This document shows, one piece after another, positions 15,758 through 25,275 of a DNA stretch of 64,000 nt (its first letter is position 1; each line of letters begins with the position of its first letter). Source of the DNA: Aldehydirespirator sp965204415 (lineage in GTDB: Bacteria > Actinomycetota > Acidimicrobiia > Acidimicrobiales > Aldehydirespiratoraceae). The stretch lies in NCBI GenBank assembly GCA_965204415.1, contig CBDBEL010000001.1, positions 930,001 through 994,000 on the forward strand, given 5' to 3'. The position numbers and the translations under genes were made by a program. The notes below the pieces were generated by a model. That model made no database searches and was not told where the DNA came from. It saw only the letters and a program-made list of their open reading frames with translations.

Positions 15758-16770
15758 TCCTCTCTGTTGTGGGCCGCCCGGCTGGGCGCCACCCGGGGCG
15801 GCTCGTTGGGCATCTTGGGGTACACCGGTGGCCAGGGTGCGTCCATGAGGCCGGCGGCCATGTCGCGAGCGTGCCACTCCAGCAGCGGCTCCAGCGAGGC
15901 GGGCTGGCCGTCCATGGCCGCCCACGGATCGCCGATCCGGGCCACGCGGGCACCGACGGTGGCGATGGTCAGGTCCTCCGGCTCCACGTCGTCGACCTCG
16001 TCCCAGCCGATGGGCGCCGACACCTGCCCGCCGACGCGGGGCCGCGCCGACCACGCCCCGAACACGGTCTTGTGGGGGGCGTTCTGGTTGAAGTCGACGA
16101 ACACCCGCCGGCCCCGCTCCTCCTTCCACCAGGCGTCGGTGATCAGATCGGGACGACGCCGGGCCATCTCCCGGGCCAAGGCCACCGCCGCGGCCCGCAC
16201 CGCGTACGAGTCCCAGCGGGGCGCCAGCCGGGCGTAGACGTGCAAGCCCCGGCGCCCCGAGGTCTTGACGTGCACGTCGATTCCCAGCTCGTCGAAGGTG
16301 GCCTTCACCTCGCGGGCGGCCTCCCGCACCTGGTCGAAGCCGACCCCGGGCTGGGGATCCAGATCGATGCGGAGCTCGTCGGCGAAGGCCGGGGCGCGCG
16401 CCAGGTAGGGCCACACGTGGAATCCGAGGCAGCCCATGTTGACCGCCCACACGACGTGGGCCATGTCAGCGGCGACCATGGCGTTGGACAGGGTGCCGTT
16501 GGGGGTGCTCACCACCGTGGTGGTCAGCCATTCGGGAGCGCCCTTGGGCACCCGCTTCTGGAAGAACGACTTGCCCGAGGCGCCGTCGGGGTAGCGCTCC
16601 AGCAGCACGGGCCGGCCTCCCATGGCCCGCATCAGAGGCCCGTCCACCGACAGGTAGTACTCGACGAGGTCGAGCTTGGTCTCGCCCCGGGCCGGGAAGA
16701 AGACCTTGTCCGGATTGGAGACGCGCACCTCACGGCCATCCACGTCGAGCATCACGGCATTCACAGCCAC
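15745..16770 (-). CDS. LigD-type polymerase/primase domain protein (NHEJ)
   Basis: 341-residue standalone PolDom of the archaeo-eukaryotic primase superfamily, as in LigD and the PolD paralogues of mycobacteria. Visible are VSNPDKVFFP, GKSFFQKRVPKGAPEW, catalytic DELRIDLDP with Asp136 and Asp138, and VHVKTSGRRGLHVYARL. It adds nucleotides or ribonucleotides at DNA breaks, usually with Ku and an ATP-dependent ligase; neither is encoded in this window. The gene ends with TGATG shared with the decoy frame in front of the LLM gene. Confident family call; precise role inferred. Confidence 0.92.
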   Translation of the reverse strand: MAVNAVMLDVDGREVRVSNPDKVFFPARGETKLDLVEYYLSVDGPLMRAMGGRPVLLERYPDGASGKSFFQKRVPKGAPEWLTTTVVSTPNGTLSNAMVAADMAHVVWAVNMGCLGFHVWPYLARAPAFADELRIDLDPQPGVGFDQVREAAREVKATFDELGIDVHVKTSGRRGLHVYARLAPRWDSYAVRAAAVALAREMARRRPDLITDAWWKEERGRRVFVDFNQNAPHKTVFGAWSARPRVGGQVSAPIGWDEVDDVEPEDLTIATVGARVARIGDPWAAMDGQPASLEPLLEWHARDMAAGLMDAPWPPVYPKMPNEPPRVAPSRAAHNREEEAS

Positions 16771-16913
16771 GCCAGACGCTCAGCGGGCAGGGAGCACGAG
16801 CACCCGTCGCGGGGCGCCGGTGCAGTGTCGCCCGAACGGCCGGGTCGGCGCATGAGTCCCCACCCGCGGATCAGGACGGCTCGCCGCGCCCCGACCAGCA
16901 TCGCCACGGGCCA

Positions 16914-17366
16914 CTAGTCGCCCAGCAGGTCGATGAGCGCGTCCAGTGCCAGCCGGTAGCTGGTGGCGCCGAAGCCGGTGATCACCCCGACACAGACCGC
17001 GGCGACGGCCGACGTGTGGCGGAAGTCCTCGCGGGCGTACACGTTGGACAGGTGTGTCTCCACGACAGGCACGTCGACGGCGGCGATGGCGTCGCGCAGC
17101 GCGATCGAGTAGTGGGTCAGCGCGCCCGCGTTGAGCACGACCCCGTCGGCGGCGCCGTCCCCGGCGGCTCCGGCGGCCTGGATGGCGTCCACCAGGTCGC
17201 CCTCGACGTTGGACTGCACATGGCGCACGCTCGCGCCCCGCGACTCGGCGTGGGCCGCGACCCCGGCCATCAGCTCCTCGAGCGTGCCCTCGCCGTAGAT
17301 GTCGGTCTCGCGGCTGCCGAGCATGTTGAGGTTGGGGCCGTTGACTACCAGGATCGTTATCGCCAT
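16914..17366 (-). CDS. aroQ: 3-dehydroquinate dehydratase, type II
   Basis: 150-residue type II dehydroquinase of the shikimate pathway (3-dehydroquinate to 3-dehydroshikimate). The sequence keeps GPNLNMLGSRETDIYG with catalytic Tyr24, SNVEGDLVDAI, NAGALTHYSIALRDAI, ETHLSN with His105 and YAREDFRHTS. Minor variations from the usual REP and EVHLSN occur at non-catalytic positions. It follows aroK by 7 bp, a shikimate mini-operon. Confidence 0.96.
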   Translation of the reverse strand: MAITILVVNGPNLNMLGSRETDIYGEGTLEELMAGVAAHAESRGASVRHVQSNVEGDLVDAIQAAGAAGDGAADGVVLNAGALTHYSIALRDAIAAVDVPVVETHLSNVYAREDFRHTSAVAAVCVGVITGFGATSYRLALDALIDLLGD

Positions 17367-17373
17367 AGCGCAG

Positions 17374-17886
17374 TTATAGCCCGAGCCGCGCCGTCACTGC
17401 GTCGGCCACCTCGTCAGGGCTGCGCCCCTCGGTGTCCACCGCGGCGAACCGCCCGTAGCCCTCGGCCCGCTTGTCCAGCAGCGCCCGCACCCGGGCCGGG
17501 GCGTCGGGCACGTCCAGCAGGGGCCTTCGCGCGGTGTCGCCGACCCGTTCGATGATGGTCGCCGGATCGGCGGCGAGGCAGATGACGTCGGCCCCGGGCT
17601 CCAGGCAGGCCGCGCACTCCGGATCGAGCATCATCCGCCCGCCGGTGGCGATGACGAGCCCGGTGCGTCCGGCGAGCTCGCGGGCCACCGTGCGCTCCAT
17701 CTCACGGAATCCGGCCTCGCCGTCGCGCTCGAAGATCTCGTGTATCGGCCCCGCCCTCGACTCGATCACCGCGTCGGTGTCCACGAAGTCGCAGCCGAGG
17801 CGCTCGGCCAGGATCCGGCCCACCGTCGTCTTGCCCGTTCCCATGAACCCGGTGAGGACAAGGTTCTTCTCTGCCGCCGGCCCCAT
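17374..17886 (-). CDS. aroK: Shikimate kinase
   Basis: 170 residues. The P-loop GFMGTGKTTVGR, DTDAVIE shikimate/Mg contact, GEAGFREMERTV and ATGGRMML are all present, giving phosphorylation of shikimate to shikimate 3-phosphate. First gene of a two-gene unit with aroQ. It is divergent from matB, with 45 bp between the two starts. Confidence 0.95.
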   Translation of the reverse strand: MGPAAEKNLVLTGFMGTGKTTVGRILAERLGCDFVDTDAVIESRAGPIHEIFERDGEAGFREMERTVARELAGRTGLVIATGGRMMLDPECAACLEPGADVICLAADPATIIERVGDTARRPLLDVPDAPARVRALLDKRAEGYGRFAAVDTEGRSPDEVADAVTARLGL

Positions 17887-17931
17887 GCCGAAAGGCTAGG
17901 GGGCGGCGGGTTGGCAGGGCAGACTCTCAGC

Positions 17932-19398
17932 GTGGACGACGGCTTCTTCGATTTGCTGCAGCGGAGCTTCGGGCCTGCGGCCGACCGCACCTTCCTGAGA
18001 GTTCCGGGCGGGCCCGCCATCACCTACGGCCACATGGACGAGCGGTCGGCCAGGGCTGCGGGGTGGCTGCTGAGCGAGGGCGTGTCGGCCGGTGACCGGG
18101 TGGTGGTGCAGCTCCCGAAGTCCGTCGACCTGGTGGCCCTGTACCTGGGAGTCCTGCGACTCGGCGCGGTGTACGTGCCCCTCAACACCGCCTACACGCC
18201 GACCGAGGTCGACTGGTTCGTCGCCGACGCCGAGCCCACCGCAGTCCTGCAAGACGCGGCCTCTCTCGCCGAGGGGCTCGACGGGTCCAAGCCCGTCTGC
18301 GGCGCGGCGCAGCGCAGCCCCGAGGACCTGGCCGCCCTGGTGTACACGTCGGGCACGACCGGGCGGCCCAAAGGGGCGATGCTGACCCACGGCAACCTGT
18401 CCAGCAACGCGCTCACGCTCAGCCGGGCGTGGGCCTTCGGGCCCGACGACGTGCTGTTGCACGCGCTGCCCATCTTCCACGTCCACGGCCTGATGGTGGC
18501 GTTGCACACCGCCATGCTCAGTGCCTGCGAGGTGATCTTCCTGGACCGCTTCGACGCGAGAGAGGTCCTCTCGAACCTGCCCGGGGCGACGGTGATGATG
18601 GGCGTTCCCACCCACTACAGCCGGCTCATGGCCCTCGACGGCTTCGACGAGGCCGCCTGCAGCCGTGTCCGCCTGCTGATCTCGGGGTCGGCGCCCATGA
18701 CGGGAGAACTCCACCGGTCGGTGGCCCGGCGCACCGGCTGCGAGGTGCTGGAGCGCTACGGGATGAGCGAGACCCTGATGATCACCTCCAATCCCTACGA
18801 CGGCCCCAGGGTGGCGGGCACGGTGGGGTTCGCCCTGCCCGGAGTCGAGGTGCGGGTGTGCGGCGAGGACGGGCTGCCCGCGGCGGATCAGGCCGGGATG
18901 GTGCAGGTGCGGGGCCCCAACGTCGGACCCGGCTACTGGCAGCGCCCGGACGCCACCGCGGAGTCCCGCACCGCTGACGGCTGGTTCGTCACCGGCGACG
19001 TGGGCCGCCTCGACGGCGACGGCCGCCTGACGCTGGAGGGCCGGGCCGGCGACATGATCATCTCGGGAGGCCTCAACGTGTACCCCATCGAGGTCGAGCA
19101 GGCCCTTGACACCCACCCGGCGGTGGCCGAGTCGGCTGTCGTGGGGCTGTCCCATCCCGACCTGGGCGAGGCGGTCGCGGCCTTCGTCGTGCCCGGACCG
19201 GGCCCCGCCGTCGCCTCCGGTGAGCTGGCCTCGGAGCTGGCCGGCGCTCTCGACGATGTGGCCCGCTTCAAGCATCCCAAGCGCTTCGTGACGGTCGAAC
19301 AGCTTCCCCGCAACGCCATGGGCAAGGTCCTGAAGGCCGAGCTCCGGGCGCGGTACGCCGACTTGTTCCTGAGAAAGACGCGCCCCAAACCGGACTAG
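17932..19398 (+). CDS. matB: Malonyl-CoA synthetase-like adenylate-forming enzyme
   Basis: 488 residues from GTG 17932 (MDDGFFDLLQRSFGPAADRTFL). It has YTSGTTGRPKGAMLTHGNL, LPIFHVHGLMVALHTAML, LLISGSAPMTGELH, and ERYGMSETLMITSNPYDGPRVAGTVGFALPGVEV, the last strongly typical of MatB. DGWFVTGDVG, GDMIISGGLNVYP and LPRNAMGKVLK complete the motif series. MatB converts malonate or methylmalonate to the CoA ester. A binding-protein gene follows after 8 bp. Confidence 0.87.
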   Translation: MDDGFFDLLQRSFGPAADRTFLRVPGGPAITYGHMDERSARAAGWLLSEGVSAGDRVVVQLPKSVDLVALYLGVLRLGAVYVPLNTAYTPTEVDWFVADAEPTAVLQDAASLAEGLDGSKPVCGAAQRSPEDLAALVYTSGTTGRPKGAMLTHGNLSSNALTLSRAWAFGPDDVLLHALPIFHVHGLMVALHTAMLSACEVIFLDRFDAREVLSNLPGATVMMGVPTHYSRLMALDGFDEAACSRVRLLISGSAPMTGELHRSVARRTGCEVLERYGMSETLMITSNPYDGPRVAGTVGFALPGVEVRVCGEDGLPAADQAGMVQVRGPNVGPGYWQRPDATAESRTADGWFVTGDVGRLDGDGRLTLEGRAGDMIISGGLNVYPIEVEQALDTHPAVAESAVVGLSHPDLGEAVAAFVVPGPGPAVASGELASELAGALDDVARFKHPKRFVTVEQLPRNAMGKVLKAELRARYADLFLRKTRPKPD

Positions 19399-19406
19399 CG
19401 AGAATA

Positions 19407-20735
19407 ATGGCAGCAATGAACCGGCTGGCGGGACGCGGCAGACCCATGGCAAGGCTTCACGCCGCCCTGGTTGCTGCGCTGCTGGTGCCGGCAGCCTGCA
19501 GCGGCGCCGGCGACACCACTGAAACTCCCGAGCCCGGCGGCCTCGGCGACGGGTCGCTCGGCACGGTGGAAGTGCCCGCCGGCGAGGCCATCCAGATCCG
19601 GTCGCTCAACACGATCACCGGAGACGTGGCCTACCTGGGCATCCCCAACCAGCGCGGCGTCGAGCTGGCCGTCGCCGATTTCGGTGCGGTCAACGGCTTC
19701 GACGTCGACCTCGGCACCCGCTACGACGACCTGTGCTCCTCCGACGGCGCCCAGGCCGCGGCCCAGACCATCGTCGCCGACGAGGACGTCGTCGGCGTGA
19801 TCGGGCCGTCGTGCTCCACTGCGGCCGTCGCGGCCTCTCCCCTGATCACCGCCGCGGGCATGGTGCTGCTCGCGCCGTCAAACACGTCGCCCACGCTCAC
19901 CTCGGACCTGGCCGGCAACCCCGGCCTGAACCACAGCGTCGGCTACTACCGGACCTCCAACAACGGCCTGTACGTCGGCGAGGCCATGGCCCGGTTCGCC
20001 TATGAGGGGCTGGGCTTCGTCTCGGCCGCAGCCATCCACGACGGCGACCCCTACTCCCGGTCGATAGCCCAGGCCTTCGCCGACAGCTTCGAGCGGCTCG
20101 GGGGCACCGTCACCGGGTTCTCGGCCATCAACAAGGAGGACACCGACATGGTCCCGGTCCTGACCGAGGTCGCGACCGGCAGTCCCGAGGCTCTGTTCTT
20201 CCCCATCTTCCAGCCCGCCGGCGACTTCCTGACCGATCAGGCGCACGGAGTTCCGGGCCTGGAGGAGACCGTCCTGCTCACCGACGCCGCCCTGCTCAAC
20301 GACGGGTTCATGTCGCTGCCGCAGTCGGCCGGCGTCTACTTCTCGGGGCCGGACCTGCGGTTCGGCGCCACGTCCAACGAGAGCACCGCCAAGACCCCCG
20401 AGACTCTGCTGGCCGCCTACGAGGCGACATACGGCGAGCCGCCCTCGGCGCCGTACTGGGCCCACGCCTACGACGCCACCACCCTTCTGCTCGAAGCGAT
20501 CGCGGCCGCCTCCGCGATGCAGGACGGTGCCCTGGTCATCGACCGGGACGGGATCCGGCAGTACCTGAACGCGGTGAGCGGCTACAGCGGGATAATCGGC
20601 ACCATCAACTGCGACAGCTTCGGGGACTGCGGCTCCCAGAAGACCACAGTCATCCACCACCTCGATCCGGGCGACATAGAGGCCAGCCTGGCCAACGTCG
20701 TCTTCGAGTTCGCCCCCCAGCCGTCCGCGACCTGA
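19407..20735 (+). CDS. Substrate-binding lipoprotein, LivJ/ABC type 1 periplasmic-binding fold
   Basis: 442 residues with a lipoprotein signal (LVAALLVPAACSG; an ATG at 19446 would also give a good signal peptide). The mature part follows the leucine/amide-binding family: IQIRSLNTITGDVAYLGIPNQRGVELAVADF, VVGVIGPSCSTAAVAASPLI, VLLAPSNTSPTLTSD, and a YEATYGEPPSAPYWAHAYDATTLLLEAI C-lobe. It delivers a small organic solute to an ABC permease. No permease is adjacent, but the livHMGF genes at 36.5-41.1 kb lack their own binding protein, so this could serve them. Confidence 0.88.
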   Translation: MAAMNRLAGRGRPMARLHAALVAALLVPAACSGAGDTTETPEPGGLGDGSLGTVEVPAGEAIQIRSLNTITGDVAYLGIPNQRGVELAVADFGAVNGFDVDLGTRYDDLCSSDGAQAAAQTIVADEDVVGVIGPSCSTAAVAASPLITAAGMVLLAPSNTSPTLTSDLAGNPGLNHSVGYYRTSNNGLYVGEAMARFAYEGLGFVSAAAIHDGDPYSRSIAQAFADSFERLGGTVTGFSAINKEDTDMVPVLTEVATGSPEALFFPIFQPAGDFLTDQAHGVPGLEETVLLTDAALLNDGFMSLPQSAGVYFSGPDLRFGATSNESTAKTPETLLAAYEATYGEPPSAPYWAHAYDATTLLLEAIAAASAMQDGALVIDRDGIRQYLNAVSGYSGIIGTINCDSFGDCGSQKTTVIHHLDPGDIEASLANVVFEFAPQPSAT

Positions 20736-20741
20736 CCGGGC

Positions 20742-21953
20742 ATGAGAGGGCTGGTCGGCGCGACCGCAGCCGCGCTCGTGGCCTCCGTGACGCTGGTGTG
20801 GGCGACGCCCCCGGCGGCGGCCCAGCACGAGGTGCCCGACGGCGGGATCGAGGCTCGCGCCGGCGCCCGGTTCCTAGAGGACGGACGGGTCGAGGTGGCG
20901 ATGCAGGTGCGCTCCGGCGGCGCGTGGGGCGAGTCCCTGCTGCCGGCCAAGCGCTTCATGCCGGCGCCCGGCAAGCGCTCCCGCTGGCTGTCGAGCGACC
21001 CGATCGCCCTGGAGGGCGCCGAGGCCCGCATCGTCGCTCGGCGGCTCGCCGACGGGCTCGTCACCGTAGCGATCAGGGCACGCTCCCTCGACGGAGGCTG
21101 GGGCGAGCGCCTGCAGCCGCGGCAGCGCCTGCTGTACGCGAGCAGCCAGCGCGGCGTGTGGCTGTGGTCGTCGCCGGTGATCCTGGACCCGCCGAGGGCC
21201 CAGATCATCGCCTTCTACGGCCACCCCGGGGTCCGGGCGATGGGGGTGCTCGGCCACGGCACGCCCGCCGAGGTGGCCGAGCAAATCGCCGAGTGGACGG
21301 AACGCTACGACCGGCTGAACGGGCCGCGTGGAGCGATCGGGGCCTTCCACCTCATCACCGGCGTCGCCCAGGCCAGTCCCACATCGGACGGCGACTGGCT
21401 CTACCGGCTCTCCCACGACCGCATCGCCACCTACGTCGAGGCGGCCCGAGAGCGCGGGATGCTCCTGTTCCTCGACAACCAGGTCGGCTGGAGCGACCCG
21501 CTGGCGGAGGTGAAGCTCCTCGAGCCCTTCCTGCGGGAGCCGTTCGTGCACATAGCGGTGGACCCGGAGTTCGCGACCGAGCCGCTGGGCGTCCGTCCCG
21601 GATTGGCTATCGGCGGCATCGCCGGCGGCCAAGTGAACGAGGTGCTCCAGTACCTGTCCGCGCTCGTGGAAGAGGAAGGGCTGCCCACCAAGATCCTGAT
21701 GGTGCACCAGTTCACCGGCCGGATGCTGCACGACCGCGACGTGATCGTGCCCCAGCCCGGTGTCGAGTTGTCGATCGACATGGACGGCATCGGGACGCCC
21801 CGCGCCAAGCTGAGGGGCTACGGGCTCTTCGCCGTCACCGAACCGTCTCAGCAACCGGCCTTCAAGCTGTTCTTCGACCAGGACACGCCGTTGATGACCC
21901 CGGAGGAGGTCATGGAGATGGACCCGGTGCCCGACCTGGTCATCTACCAGTAG
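20742..21953 (+). CDS. Secreted protein of unknown function
   Basis: 403 residues with a Sec signal peptide (MRGLVGATAAALVASVTLVWATPPAAAQ). Residues about 30-145 contain two similar strands-rich units (RFLEDGRVEVAMQVRSGGAWGESLLPAKRFM and RRLADGLVTVAIRARSLDGGWGERLQPRQRLL), apparently an internal duplication. The C-terminal 250 residues look like an alpha/beta barrel (IIAFYGHPGV, LLFLDNQVGW, FVHIAVDPEFAT, KILMVHQFT, VELSIDMDGIG), possibly a hydrolase, but no catalytic motif was recognised. It begins 6 bp after the lipoprotein gene, so they are likely co-transcribed. Confidence 0.75.
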   Translation: MRGLVGATAAALVASVTLVWATPPAAAQHEVPDGGIEARAGARFLEDGRVEVAMQVRSGGAWGESLLPAKRFMPAPGKRSRWLSSDPIALEGAEARIVARRLADGLVTVAIRARSLDGGWGERLQPRQRLLYASSQRGVWLWSSPVILDPPRAQIIAFYGHPGVRAMGVLGHGTPAEVAEQIAEWTERYDRLNGPRGAIGAFHLITGVAQASPTSDGDWLYRLSHDRIATYVEAARERGMLLFLDNQVGWSDPLAEVKLLEPFLREPFVHIAVDPEFATEPLGVRPGLAIGGIAGGQVNEVLQYLSALVEEEGLPTKILMVHQFTGRMLHDRDVIVPQPGVELSIDMDGIGTPRAKLRGYGLFAVTEPSQQPAFKLFFDQDTPLMTPEEVMEMDPVPDLVIYQ

Positions 21954-21970
21954 GCACCGACGTCGGCCTC

Positions 21971-22789
21971 TCAGGTGAGCAGCAGGCCGATCTGGCGGGA
22001 GGTGGCCACCAGCGCGCCGGTGGCGTCCCACAGCGAGCCCGACTCGATCATCCGGCCGTCGTGGAGGTCGTGGCTCTCCTGGCGGACCTGCAGCCAGCCC
22101 GGCGCCGGGATCCGGCGGGCGTGAACGGTCAGCTCGATGGTCGGCACCCACCCGATGTAGCCGAGCAGCGGGTACAGCGACGGCGGCAGGGCGTCCGCGA
22201 AGAACGGCAGCGCCAGCGTGGACGGATCGGTGCCGTCGCTGAAGCGGATCCATCCGTCGATCAGGGCCCGGTCGCTGCCTCCCGCCGGGGCGTGGTCGGG
22301 ATGCACATGCACATCCACCCGGGACAGGATCGGCAGGTCCACCCCCTGCTCAAGAGATTCCCGGTGGACGCAGTCCCCCGGCGGCGGGATCGCCGGCGGC
22401 GCCTGGACGATCTCGGGTCCGCCGCGGCTGCCCGCCGACAGGTCCGAGAAGGCGGCCACCACCTCGAGTCGCTGCTTGCCCTGCTGCCACAGCGATCCCC
22501 TCAGCGTGCTCACCGTGCGGCCCGGACGGACCACCGACGCCCGCACCTCGGCGTCGGTGTCGCCCTGGGCCGGGCGCAGGAAATGGGTCGTGACCGAGAC
22601 CGGATCGACCTGCGGCACCAGCGAGCGCATGGCCCGCAGCACCGACGTGAGCGCGTACCCGCCGTTGCTGTTGCCGCCGATGTTCCAGCCGGCCGACAGC
22701 CGGGTGGCCCACCGACCCTCGCCGGCGGGCGCCACCGCGGTCTCGGCGTCGAACTGGCTCATGCCGGGACGGTCCGTTGATGCGGGCAA
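21971..22789 (-). CDS. Acyl-CoA thioesterase-like double-hotdog protein
   Basis: 272 residues from ATG 22789; ATG 22762 (MSQFDAETAV) is an equally good start. The N-terminal half WNIGGNSNGGYALTSVLRAM and VTTHFLRPAQGDTDAEVRASVVRPGRTVSTLRGSLWQ, and the C-terminal half WVPTIELTVHARRIPAPGWLQVRQESHDLHDGRMIESGSLWDATGALVATSRQ, fit the TesB-like thioesterase superfamily (tandem hotdog domains). It would hydrolyse an acyl-CoA ester. Convergent with the secreted-protein gene. Confidence 0.83.
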   Translation of the reverse strand: MPASTDRPGMSQFDAETAVAPAGEGRWATRLSAGWNIGGNSNGGYALTSVLRAMRSLVPQVDPVSVTTHFLRPAQGDTDAEVRASVVRPGRTVSTLRGSLWQQGKQRLEVVAAFSDLSAGSRGGPEIVQAPPAIPPPGDCVHRESLEQGVDLPILSRVDVHVHPDHAPAGGSDRALIDGWIRFSDGTDPSTLALPFFADALPPSLYPLLGYIGWVPTIELTVHARRIPAPGWLQVRQESHDLHDGRMIESGSLWDATGALVATSRQIGLLLT

Positions 22790-22835
22790 GGGCGCTGAGA
22801 CGTTGAACCCGTCGCTGTAGACGGCTGACGAGACC

Positions 22836-25235
22836 CTAGAGAGTGATGCGGCCGTATATGGAAAGCTCCACGGCCTCGAACTCCACGTCGAAGGACATCT
22901 CGTGCTCGTCGAGGAACTCGGGAAGCTTGACCGGTCGTGTCTTGGTCCCCTCCGGGCCCTTGGGCAGGTGCTCGGTCGGTCCGTACTCGGCCTCCAGCCG
23001 GGCCACCTCGCCGTCGGGCAACTTCTCGATCCTGCAGGGGACGCCCTTGAACTGGGGGATGCCCTGCTCCCAGTCGATGAACTCGGGGTCGTCGTCGGAT
23101 GTGAGCTGGGCGTCGGAGAAGTCCCACATGCCCGACATGTTCTCCAGTCCCTGGCGCGACTCCGGCTTCCACCAGCCGTGGGGGACCCGGACGAGGCCGT
23201 CGGGCATGGTGGAGCGGATGAACACCCGGCCGACCATGGCGCCGGTCGCGGTGGTCACCCGGGCCCAGTCGCCCTCGCCGACACCGAGCGACGTGGCGTC
23301 GGCGGCGGCCAGGTAGAGGGTCGGGTCCTTGGACCGCCTGCGGAACTCGGGGATGTGGCGTTGACCGGTGCGGTAGTACTCGTCGTCGGGAAGCCCGATG
23401 AACATCTGCATCGGGAACTCGTCGGTGGACGGTGGCGACTCCCGGTAGTAGGGAAGCGGATCGAAGCCGAGATCGTCGAGGATGGACGAGTACAGCTCGA
23501 CCTTGCCCGACGGGGTGGCGAAGCCCGTCTTCAGGTACTTGCGCTCCGTGCTCGCCGGCGCCGGCTCGGGGTCGGGGCTCGGAAAGCGTCCCGCCGCCAC
23601 GACGTCGGCGAAGACCTGGCCGCTCGGCTCGACTCGATAGTCGAGGAACTCCTCGCCCGTCTGCCACGGGAACACTTCACCCATGCCCATGCGCTGGGCC
23701 AACCCGTGCCAGAAGTGGACGACGCTCTTGCACTCGCCGGGGGGTTCCATCGCCTGAGCGCTGATGCCGGCCAGCAGGCCGGGTCGCTCGAGCCAGGAGT
23801 CTCCCGGTAGCACGTAGTCGGCCAGCTGCGCGGTGGGTGTCATGGCGTGCTCGTACACCACGAGGAGGTCCTGGGCCATGAGCCCGTCGTAGATCCGCTT
23901 GGTGTTGGCGAACGACATCAAGGTGTTGTTGGCCAGGGCGAAGAACGCCTTCACGGGGTAGGGATCACCCTCGGCCATGGCCTTGAACACCGCCATCGGG
24001 TTGGCCATGTAGCAGCCGCTCACCAGGTTCGCCCACTTGTGGCCCCACACCCGCAGGGTCGGCTCGTTCAGAGCCATCTGGGCCCGGTAGGTGAACGCGG
24101 GATGATCCTGGGCGCCGAGCTGCTTGTCCTTCTGCTCCTGGGGGAGCACGTCGTGCATCTCGATCTCGGTGTCGGACCTAACTGCCGGGTTGAAGCCGGC
24201 GAAGACGTCGCCCCCCTTGGCGTCGAGGTTGTCGGTGATTGCCCGCAGGGCGCACTGGAGCCGGATGGCCGAGGTGCTGTTGATCAACTGGTCGGTGATC
24301 GGCGTCCACGGGAAGCATGCGCTCTGGCTGGTGGCGTACATGCGAGCAGACTCGACGATCAGCTCGGGGTCGAGGTCGGTGATCTCGGCCACCCGCGAGA
24401 CCGGGAACTCGCGGACCCGTTCGGCGAACTGGTCGAAGCCGACGGTCCAGTCGCGGACGAAGTCGGCGTCGTAGAGCCCCTCTTCGATGATCACGTTTAT
24501 CCAACCGAACAGGAGCGCGGTGTCGGTGCCCGCACGGATGGGGAGCCACAGGTCGGCCAGGTCGGCGTTCTCGCTGCGCCGGGGATCGACGACGATGAGC
24601 TTCGCCCCCCGGGCCTGCGCCATCCGGATCGACTTGTGCTCCAGCGTCCAGCTGTGACGGCGCGGGTCGTGGCCCATCAGCACGATGCAGTCGGTGTGCA
24701 TGAAGTCGCTGCGGGGGTACCAGCCGTACACGAGCCGGTTGACGGCTGCGGTGTTGCCCATGCAGTAGGCGACCCCGCCGATCCAGTTGGGGGAGCCGAG
24801 GTGGTTCATGAACCGCCGGCTCAGACCGTTGTCGAGCCCGATGTTGGCGTCGGAGGTGGCCATGGCGAACGCCTCCGGCCCGTAGCGCTCGACCACGGTC
24901 GTCAAACGGGCGGCGACGTCGTCGAGGGCGTCGTCCCAGCTGACCTCCTGCCACTGGCCATCGCCCCGCTCGCCGACCCGCTTGAGGGGCCGCATGAGCC
25001 GGTCGGGGTGGGCGAACGACTTCGGCGCATACGCCCCCTTCATGCACAGCACGCCCTCCAGGATCGGCGTGTCGCGTGAGGTGACCTTGACCACGCGGCC
25101 GTCCCTGACCTTGACCGAGACGGGGCAGAAGCCGTCACAGCTCGCGCAGATGACGTCCTTGACCTCGTCGTCGTGACCGGTGACGAATCTCTTGCTGGTT
25201 GCGGGTTTCTTGCTGTCCAGGGCAACCGGGGTCAC
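22836..25235 (-). CDS. Molybdopterin-dependent oxidoreductase, [4Fe-4S] catalytic subunit
   Basis: 799 residues of the DMSO-reductase superfamily. An N-terminal cluster site has Cys30, Cys33, Cys37 and Cys64 (ICASCDGFCPV...VLCMKG). The bis-MGD domains follow (LIVVDPRRSENADLADLWLPIRAGTDTALLFGWINVII, TAQLADYVLPGDSWLERPG), then a C-terminal cofactor-binding domain (TPSGKVELYSSIL...VRVPHGWW). Cys158 in GGVAYCMGNTAAVN is at the usual Mo/W-ligand position. No twin-arginine signal is evident, so it is probably cytoplasmic. No electron-transfer subunit is adjacent. Reaction unknown; acetylene-hydratase/transhydroxylase-like or formate-dehydrogenase-like activities are options. Confidence 0.88.
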   Translation of the reverse strand: MTPVALDSKKPATSKRFVTGHDDEVKDVICASCDGFCPVSVKVRDGRVVKVTSRDTPILEGVLCMKGAYAPKSFAHPDRLMRPLKRVGERGDGQWQEVSWDDALDDVAARLTTVVERYGPEAFAMATSDANIGLDNGLSRRFMNHLGSPNWIGGVAYCMGNTAAVNRLVYGWYPRSDFMHTDCIVLMGHDPRRHSWTLEHKSIRMAQARGAKLIVVDPRRSENADLADLWLPIRAGTDTALLFGWINVIIEEGLYDADFVRDWTVGFDQFAERVREFPVSRVAEITDLDPELIVESARMYATSQSACFPWTPITDQLINSTSAIRLQCALRAITDNLDAKGGDVFAGFNPAVRSDTEIEMHDVLPQEQKDKQLGAQDHPAFTYRAQMALNEPTLRVWGHKWANLVSGCYMANPMAVFKAMAEGDPYPVKAFFALANNTLMSFANTKRIYDGLMAQDLLVVYEHAMTPTAQLADYVLPGDSWLERPGLLAGISAQAMEPPGECKSVVHFWHGLAQRMGMGEVFPWQTGEEFLDYRVEPSGQVFADVVAAGRFPSPDPEPAPASTERKYLKTGFATPSGKVELYSSILDDLGFDPLPYYRESPPSTDEFPMQMFIGLPDDEYYRTGQRHIPEFRRRSKDPTLYLAAADATSLGVGEGDWARVTTATGAMVGRVFIRSTMPDGLVRVPHGWWKPESRQGLENMSGMWDFSDAQLTSDDDPEFIDWEQGIPQFKGVPCRIEKLPDGEVARLEAEYGPTEHLPKGPEGTKTRPVKLPEFLDEHEMSFDVEFEAVELSIYGRITL

Positions 25236-25275
25236 GGCATCGATCCTATCGCTGGTCCCTTGTTGGAGCTGTGTC

